64,000 bases of DNA from Butyricicoccus pullicaecorum. Its GTDB lineage: Bacteria; Bacillota; Clostridia; Oscillospirales; Butyricicoccaceae. Below the pieces are notes generated by a model. That model was not told the DNA's origin. It saw only the letters and a program-made list of their open reading frames with translations, and ran no database searches. Numbering within the stretch: the first letter of the stretch is position 1; every line of letters begins with the position of its first letter. Below are positions 59,455 through 64,000 of this stretch, piece by piece. The stretch spans positions 1-64,000 of the forward strand of contig JAGZIY010000003.1 in NCBI GenBank assembly GCA_018365995.1. Direction: 5' to 3'. The translations under genes were made by a program, and so were the position numbers.

Positions 59455-61266
59455 TTATGATGCACATTCTGTAAGCAAGGATTCAAGTTCGGAAACGAGC
59501 TGGTCAAATAGCTTCAGGGCATCATTTACAGGTGCAGGAGATGCCATATCAACACCTGCACCGCGCAGAAGCGAAACGGGATCCTCTGAGCAGCCCTTGG
59601 AGAGGAAGGAAAGATAGTCCTGTACAGCCGGTTCCCCTTCCTTTTGGATACGCTGAGAGAGTGCAATGGCAGCGGCATAACCAGTTGCATACTGATAAAC
59701 ATAGAAATTGTAATAGAAATGAGGGATTCTTGCCCATTCCAATGCAACTTCTGGGTCGAGTACGATATCGTCTCCGTAATAATCATGGTTGAGCGCTTGA
59801 TACTTGGCAGACAGTCCTTCTGCGGTCAACGGCTGTCCCTTTCGGGTCTGTTCACTGCACCAAAGCTCGAATTCTGCAAACATTGTTTGCCGATACAAAG
59901 TCGCGCGGAACTGTTCCAGAAAATAGTTGATAAGGTATGCACGGCGGCGCTTATCAGTCGTTTGCCCCAACAGATGCTGCATGAGAAGGGATTCATTGCA
60001 GGTCGATGCAACCTCTGCAACAAAAATTACATAGCCTGCATAGGTGACACTCTGATTTTTATTGGACAGATAGGAATGCAGGGCGTGTCCCATTTCGTGC
60101 ACAAGAGTAAATACATCATTTAGCGTATCGGTATAGTTGAGCAGCACATAGGGGTGAGAGTCGTATGGTCCGGCAGAATATGCACCAGAGCGCTTGCCTT
60201 GATTTTCGTAGACATCGATCCAATGGTTTTGAAAGCCTTCATTCAACATGCGCTGATATTCCTCACCAAGCGGCATCAGAGCTTCACGTGCCATCTGCTT
60301 GGCGGCTTCATAGTCGATCTGAACGTCTTGGTCGGCAACGATTGGGGTATAGAGATCGTAGAAATGCAGTTCATTGACACCAAGCAGCTTTTTGCGCAGC
60401 TTGACATAGCGGTGCATTGCCGGAAGATTTTGCCGTACAGAAGCAATCAGGTTGTGATAGATTTCCACTGGGACTTCAGTGCTGTTCAGCGCGGCGTGCA
60501 GGGCAGATTCGTAGCGACGAGCATTTGCAAAAAATTGCAGCTGCTGCATCTGTGCGCTCAAGATCGCAGAGGAGGTGTTTCGAAACTGCTGATATACATG
60601 GTAAAGTGATTGAAAAGCATTTTTGCGCAGTGTGCGGTCGGTCGATTGCAGAAGTGGAATGAAAGTACCGTGTGTAACCGGATGTGGCTGTCCGTTTTGG
60701 TCGAGTGCGTCAGGAAACTGCATGTCTGCATCATTGAGCAGAGAAAAAATTTCATCAGGAGCCTGACTGAGCTGACCTGCAGAGGCAAGCAGTGCCTCAC
60801 ATTCGGGAGACAGCGTGTGCGCACGCTGGCGGCGAATACGGTCGAGTTGTAAACGGTAGTGGGTGAGTTTGGGACAGGCAGCATAAAAATCATGCAGCAC
60901 ATCATCAGGAATTGCCAAAAGTTCTGGCGTAGAAAAAGCGTCTGCCTGATTGACGGCGACAGCGAGATTGGTAAACTGTGTGGTCATTTCCTGATAGACT
61001 GCATTGCGGGTATCTTCATCGCTTTTACGCTGGGCATAGTTTGCAAGGGCATCAAGCTGACGCCCCAGACGATCACCGAGTTCTAAATAGGACAGCAGCG
61101 TGTCTGCGCTGTCAGAGAGATGTCCATCGTAACCACGCAAAGAATCGATAGAGTCCCTGACCTTGGCATAGCAGCTGTGCCAGTCTGCATCGCTGGGAAA
61201 AATATCGGCTAATGTCCACTGATACTGTGGATCACAGGCGCTGCGGACAGGAATAGATTTTGACAT
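59455..61266 (-). CDS. pepF: Oligoendopeptidase F
   Basis: A 603-residue M3B metallopeptidase that cuts oligopeptides in the cytoplasm. Zinc motif LVHEMGHALHS (HEXXH) with the downstream glutamate in VAEVASTCNES; the N-terminal helical domain DIFPSDADWHSCYAKV is typical. ATG 61266 follows GAGGAG. Promoter on the minus strand at 61359-61331. Monocistronic. Confidence 0.96.
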   Translation of the reverse strand: MSKSIPVRSACDPQYQWTLADIFPSDADWHSCYAKVRDSIDSLRGYDGHLSDSADTLLSYLELGDRLGRQLDALANYAQRKSDEDTRNAVYQEMTTQFTNLAVAVNQADAFSTPELLAIPDDVLHDFYAACPKLTHYRLQLDRIRRQRAHTLSPECEALLASAGQLSQAPDEIFSLLNDADMQFPDALDQNGQPHPVTHGTFIPLLQSTDRTLRKNAFQSLYHVYQQFRNTSSAILSAQMQQLQFFANARRYESALHAALNSTEVPVEIYHNLIASVRQNLPAMHRYVKLRKKLLGVNELHFYDLYTPIVADQDVQIDYEAAKQMAREALMPLGEEYQRMLNEGFQNHWIDVYENQGKRSGAYSAGPYDSHPYVLLNYTDTLNDVFTLVHEMGHALHSYLSNKNQSVTYAGYVIFVAEVASTCNESLLMQHLLGQTTDKRRRAYLINYFLEQFRATLYRQTMFAEFELWCSEQTRKGQPLTAEGLSAKYQALNHDYYGDDIVLDPEVALEWARIPHFYYNFYVYQYATGYAAAIALSQRIQKEGEPAVQDYLSFLSKGCSEDPVSLLRGAGVDMASPAPVNDALKLFDQLVSELESLLTECAS

Positions 61267-61330
61267 GAAATATCTCCTCGCTTTCAAGGTAACTTTGTGG
61301 CGTTTATCGTATGTGCGAAATCGTAAGACA

Positions 61331-61359
61331 ACTCTAACATGGATACAAGAGATTGTCAA
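61331..61359 (-). promoter_or_regulatory. Promoter of pepF
   Basis: Minus strand TTGACA (61359-61354), 17-base spacer, TAGAGT (61336-61331). Confidence 0.7.
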
Positions 61360-61599
61360 ACACTGAACAGTATGGGGTGGAAATTGCTTATAGTATGACC
61401 CGCACCATAGAAATGGTATACTGTGAAATGATACGAATTGCGTAAGATTTAGCGCTTGTTTTTGGAATAGAATAAATAATATTGCTAAAAAATGTATATA
61501 TATTCAAAATATACCCATACAAAGTGATGAAAAAGCACATAAATATAACAAAAAATAGTGATATCAGCAGCAAATAATGAGCAAGATATGGGATAGGGA

Positions 61600-61628
61600 T
61601 TGCAAAAAAGACCAGAACATATTATACT
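61600..61628 (+). promoter_or_regulatory. Promoter of the hydrogenase gene
   Basis: TTGCAA (61600-61605), 17-base spacer, TATACT (61623-61628). Confidence 0.8.
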
Positions 61629-61672
61629 AAAATAAATGATGAAAGAAAGTGAATGTGAAAGGAGTCCCCTGA

Positions 61673-63187
61673 ATGAGAGGCGTTTATACGAGTATCAATG
61701 ATATTCGTCGTCGTGTGTATACTGAAATTGCACGTATGGCGTATGAAGGTGAAGACTATGTAAAAAGACTGGAGGCACTGCCTTATGAGATCCTGCCGGG
61801 AGAGCGTGCGTCCTATCGTGAAAGTATTTTCTTAGAGCGTGCAATCATTGGTGAACGTCTGCGCTTGGCAATGGGTATGCCGGTGCGCACAGCAGCAGCA
61901 GATGCACCGATTTCCGATGGAATTGAGCACAGCGCAACCAGTGAGCAGTATTATGAACCGCCTCTTATTAACATTATTAAGTTTGCTTGTCATGCGTGTC
62001 CGGAAAAGCATATCATTGTAACAGAGGGCTGTCAGGGCTGCTTGGCTCATCCCTGCACGGAGGTGTGTCCGAAAGATGCAATCCATATCATCAATGGCCG
62101 GTCGGTCATTGATCAGGAAAAGTGTATCCGCTGCGGTCGTTGCCAAGATGTTTGCCCATACAGCGCAATCATTAAGCAGGAGCGGCCCTGCGCAAAGGCT
62201 TGTGGTATCAATGCCATAAAATCTGATGCATATGGTCGTGCAGAAATCGACTATGATAAGTGCGTTTCCTGTGGTATGTGTCTGGTAAATTGCCCGTTTG
62301 GTGCGATTGCAGACAAGGCACAGATTTTCCAGCTTATTCAGTCTATGAAGCAGGGAACACCGGTTTATGCAGCGGTAGCGCCTGCGTTTGTTGGTCAGTT
62401 TGGTCCCAAGGTTACACCAGAAAAGCTGCGTGCGGCAATGAAAGCACTGGGCTTTACCGATGTGGTTGAGGTCGCTGTGGGTGCAGACCTCTGTGCAACG
62501 CAGGAGGCAATGGACTTTTTGGAGCATGTACCGGAAAAAATCCCGTTTATGGCAACCTCTTGTTGTCCGGCTTGGTCAATGATGGCAAAGCAGGAGTTCC
62601 CAGAACTCAAGGATTGCGTTTCCATGTCCCTGACACCGATGGTTTTGACTGCTCGTTTGATCAAGAAGCAGCATCCGGAAGCAAAGGTTGTATTTATTGG
62701 ACCTTGTGCAGCAAAGAAGCTTGAGGCAAGACGCCGTACGGTACGCAGTGAGGTGGACTTTGTTTTGACCTTTGAGGAAATGATGGGTCTATTCCATGCG
62801 AAAAATATCAATTTGGAAGAAATTGAGGCAGAAGAGATCCTTTCTGAGGCAAGTACCGATGGTCGTAATTTTGCAGTCAGCGGCGGCGTTGCCAAGGCTG
62901 TGGTCAACAGCATGAAGAAGCTGGAACCAGAATGTGAGATTCCAGTTGCAAGTGCACAAGGACTTGCAGAATGTAAGAAGCTTATGATGATGGCAAAGGC
63001 TGGAAAGTATAATGGTTACCTGCTGGAAGGTATGGCGTGTCCCGGCGGCTGTGTTGCCGGTGCGGGTACGATGCAGCCGATTGCAAAATCAGCTGCGGCA
63101 GTGGGTATGTATGCAAAGAAAGCGCCTGTAGAAATTTGCTGCGAAACTCCTTATATTGATGTTTTAGATGACCTCATTGAGGGATAA
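61673..63187 (+). CDS. Monomeric [FeFe] hydrogenase, group-B-like
   Basis: A 504-residue hydrogenase. The N-terminal 90 residues are helical; ferredoxin-type clusters follow (CHACPEK ... CQGCLAHPCTEVCP; CIRCGRCQDVCP; CVSCGMCLVNCP). The H-cluster domain has TSCCPAW (L1), GPCAAKK (L2) and EGMACPGGCVAGAG (L3), where the P1-type TSCCPAW rather than TSCSPGW marks the group B branch. It should make or use H2 with a ferredoxin as partner. No separate NuoE/F-like subunits are nearby. AAAGGAG precedes the ATG. Tandem terminators follow. Confidence 0.93.
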   Translation: MRGVYTSINDIRRRVYTEIARMAYEGEDYVKRLEALPYEILPGERASYRESIFLERAIIGERLRLAMGMPVRTAAADAPISDGIEHSATSEQYYEPPLINIIKFACHACPEKHIIVTEGCQGCLAHPCTEVCPKDAIHIINGRSVIDQEKCIRCGRCQDVCPYSAIIKQERPCAKACGINAIKSDAYGRAEIDYDKCVSCGMCLVNCPFGAIADKAQIFQLIQSMKQGTPVYAAVAPAFVGQFGPKVTPEKLRAAMKALGFTDVVEVAVGADLCATQEAMDFLEHVPEKIPFMATSCCPAWSMMAKQEFPELKDCVSMSLTPMVLTARLIKKQHPEAKVVFIGPCAAKKLEARRRTVRSEVDFVLTFEEMMGLFHAKNINLEEIEAEEILSEASTDGRNFAVSGGVAKAVVNSMKKLEPECEIPVASAQGLAECKKLMMMAKAGKYNGYLLEGMACPGGCVAGAGTMQPIAKSAAAVGMYAKKAPVEICCETPYIDVLDDLIEG

Positions 63188-63200
63188 AACTTAATAGAGC

Positions 63201-63236
63201 GACAGTACAGCCTTTATAAAAGGCTGTACTGTTTTT
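63201..63236 (+). terminator. Terminator of the hydrogenase gene
   Basis: ACAGTACAGCCTTT pairs with AAAGGCTGTACTGT around ATA, then TTTTTT. Confidence 0.9.
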
Positions 63237-63239
63237 TAT

Positions 63240-63272
63240 AGCCTGCAATTTTTACGATTGCAGGCAGTTTTT
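63240..63272 (+). terminator. Second, tandem terminator
   Basis: GCCTGCAAT pairs with ATTGCAGGC around a 7-base loop, then AGTTTTTTG. It is only 4 bases after the first. Confidence 0.8.
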
Positions 63273-63349
63273 TGTCAAGGTGATTCGGTCACAGAACGAG
63301 AGAAAAGTTTTTGATATATTAGAGAAGAAATCAAGGGGAGGTGTAGAGT

Positions 63350-63547
63350 ATGAAGCGTTATGCGTTTGTGGATACCAGTTTGTGTGTATCCTGTGGAGCC
63401 TGTATGAAGATATGCCCGCGCGGAGCAATTTCCATTCCAACCGGTATTTATGCACAGGTGAACCGTGACGCCTGTATTGGCTGTGGATTGTGTGCAAAAA
63501 CCTGTCCGGCAACGGTGATTACAATGATGCAGGAGGAAAAGATATGA
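63350..63547 (+). CDS. 2[4Fe-4S] ferredoxin
   Basis: A 65-residue ferredoxin with two CxxCxxCxxxCP motifs (CVSCGACMKICP and CIGCGLCAKTCP). A low-potential electron carrier, possibly partner of the hydrogenase upstream, though two terminators separate them. AGGTG-type site upstream of the ATG. The stop overlaps the next start (ATGA). Confidence 0.94.
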   Translation: MKRYAFVDTSLCVSCGACMKICPRGAISIPTGIYAQVNRDACIGCGLCAKTCPATVITMMQEEKI

Positions 63548-64000
63548 AAAAGCGAAAAAAATGGTATGATTATTTGTGGATCCTATCAGCTGCTTATTTG
63601 ATTTTGGGGTTTTTCAATATTTTATTTGCATGGCTGGGGTTGATTTGCTTCTTTGTACCACTAGGGATTGCCCTTGTAAAGGGCAATAAAAGTTATTGTA
63701 ATCGCTATTGTGGACGGGGACAGCTATTTGAGTTGCTCGGCGGAAAATTTGGGCTGTCCCGCAACAAGCCTGTGCCGAATTTTTTAAAGCAAAAGTGGTT
63801 CCGTTACGCATTTCTCACCTTCTTCATGGCAATGTTTGCAAATATGTTGTTTACAACCTATTTGGTATTTGCCAATGCCTCTGGTCTGCGCGAGGTTGTC
63901 ACCTTACTCTGGACATTCCGTTTGCCATGGCATTTTGCAGCATCCAGCACAGCGTTGGTAGCCCCATGGATTGCACAGTTTGCCTTCGGATTTTATAGCG
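63544..64000 (+). CDS. Membrane protein with CxxxC iron-sulfur-type motif (partial)
   Basis: 152 codons to the window edge, no stop. Membrane segments at about residues 9-24 (YLWILSAAYLILGFFN), 24-45, and 90-110 (FLTFFMAMFANMLFTTYLVF), and the motif SYCNRYCGRGQLFELLGG, which resembles the CxxxC of NapH/NosR/CcoG-type 4Fe-4S membrane proteins. It overlaps the ferredoxin gene (ATGA), so both work in one membrane electron-transfer unit. The C-terminal part is missing from the window. Confidence 0.7.
   Translation, partial: MKKRKKWYDYLWILSAAYLILGFFNILFAWLGLICFFVPLGIALVKGNKSYCNRYCGRGQLFELLGGKFGLSRNKPVPNFLKQKWFRYAFLTFFMAMFANMLFTTYLVFANASGLREVVTLLWTFRLPWHFAASSTALVAPWIAQFAFGFYS

Larger units (their letters stand above)
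61267..61672. other. Divergent intergenic region between pepF and the hydrogenase gene
   Basis: No gene. Contains the pepF promoter at its left and the hydrogenase promoter at its right; the AT-rich middle shows nothing I can assign. Confidence 0.5.

Noticed and set aside
1..64000. CRISPR arrays, tRNA and rRNA genes
   Set aside because: No regularly spaced repeats, cloverleaf with CCA-type ends, or rRNA landmarks were recognised by eye; a tRNAscan/Infernal run would be decisive.

Overview
The window reads as the chromosome of a low-to-medium GC Gram-positive anaerobe of the class Clostridia, most likely a gut Oscillospirales/Butyricicoccaceae-type butyrate producer. The class is supported by the gene set: HPr kinase, an Ile-type T-box, monomeric [FeFe] hydrogenase, LCP protein, YqeG, DUF421/DUF4363 and sigma-A promoters with 17-bp spacers. 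The family-level placement is inference. No rRNA, tRNA or CRISPR array was recognised.

Layout. 1-4.8 kb is the end of an integrated mobile element: a partial cysteine-rich VLF-type protein, an XRE regulator, small cargo genes, a hairpin-rich non-coding stretch, then an HTH gene translationally coupled to a large serine recombinase whose reading frame runs through its own terminator and into the neighbouring gene. 4.8-7 kb holds an AT-rich two-gene unit (secreted protein plus membrane protein) and 700 bp of non-coding DNA. 7-25 kb is housekeeping: a GIY-YIG/NUDIX fusion, a CNNM/CorC-type transporter behind a 180-nt leader that may be an undescribed riboswitch, secG, a nucleotidyltransferase pair, pyruvate kinase with an LCP cell-wall ligase, a GT2 glycosyltransferase, an HPr without Ser46, TetR, AP-endonuclease-like protein with YqeG, YbaK, M24 peptidase with aroQ, and a D-Ala-D-Ala carboxypeptidase. 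A second AT-rich secreted-plus-membrane gene pair and several very small proteins lie at 19.4-21.3 kb.

25.2-32.2 kb is a complete F1Fo ATP synthase operon (atpZ-I-B-E-F-H-A-G-D-C). Its c subunit carries the two-glutamate plus E-S-T..Y signature known from Na+-coupled rings. 33.9-39.2 kb is the branched-chain amino acid operon ilvB-ilvN-ilvC-ilvD behind a T-box leader whose specifier reads ATC (Ile), with an internal terminator before ilvD.

39.2-50.8 kb is a sugar-use region: a divergent AraC regulator, an ABC importer (lipoprotein and two permeases, no ATPase), a small membrane protein and a GH112 phosphorylase. This suggests uptake and phosphorolysis of galactosyl-hexosamine or related disaccharides from mucin or milk glycans. 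A methyltransferase, a secreted GH63-type glycosidase and a ROK regulator follow on their own promoters.

50.9-64 kb holds a C-GCAxxG-C-C protein, a secreted amidase, an hprK-PHP-ROK glucokinase series, rpmB, a SUV3-like RNA helicase with a C-terminal zinc ribbon, a GDPD phosphodiesterase, oligoendopeptidase F, and a group-B-like [FeFe] hydrogenase followed by a ferredoxin and a partial membrane protein. HPr kinase and an HPr that lacks its target serine occur in the same window, which is a regulatory puzzle.
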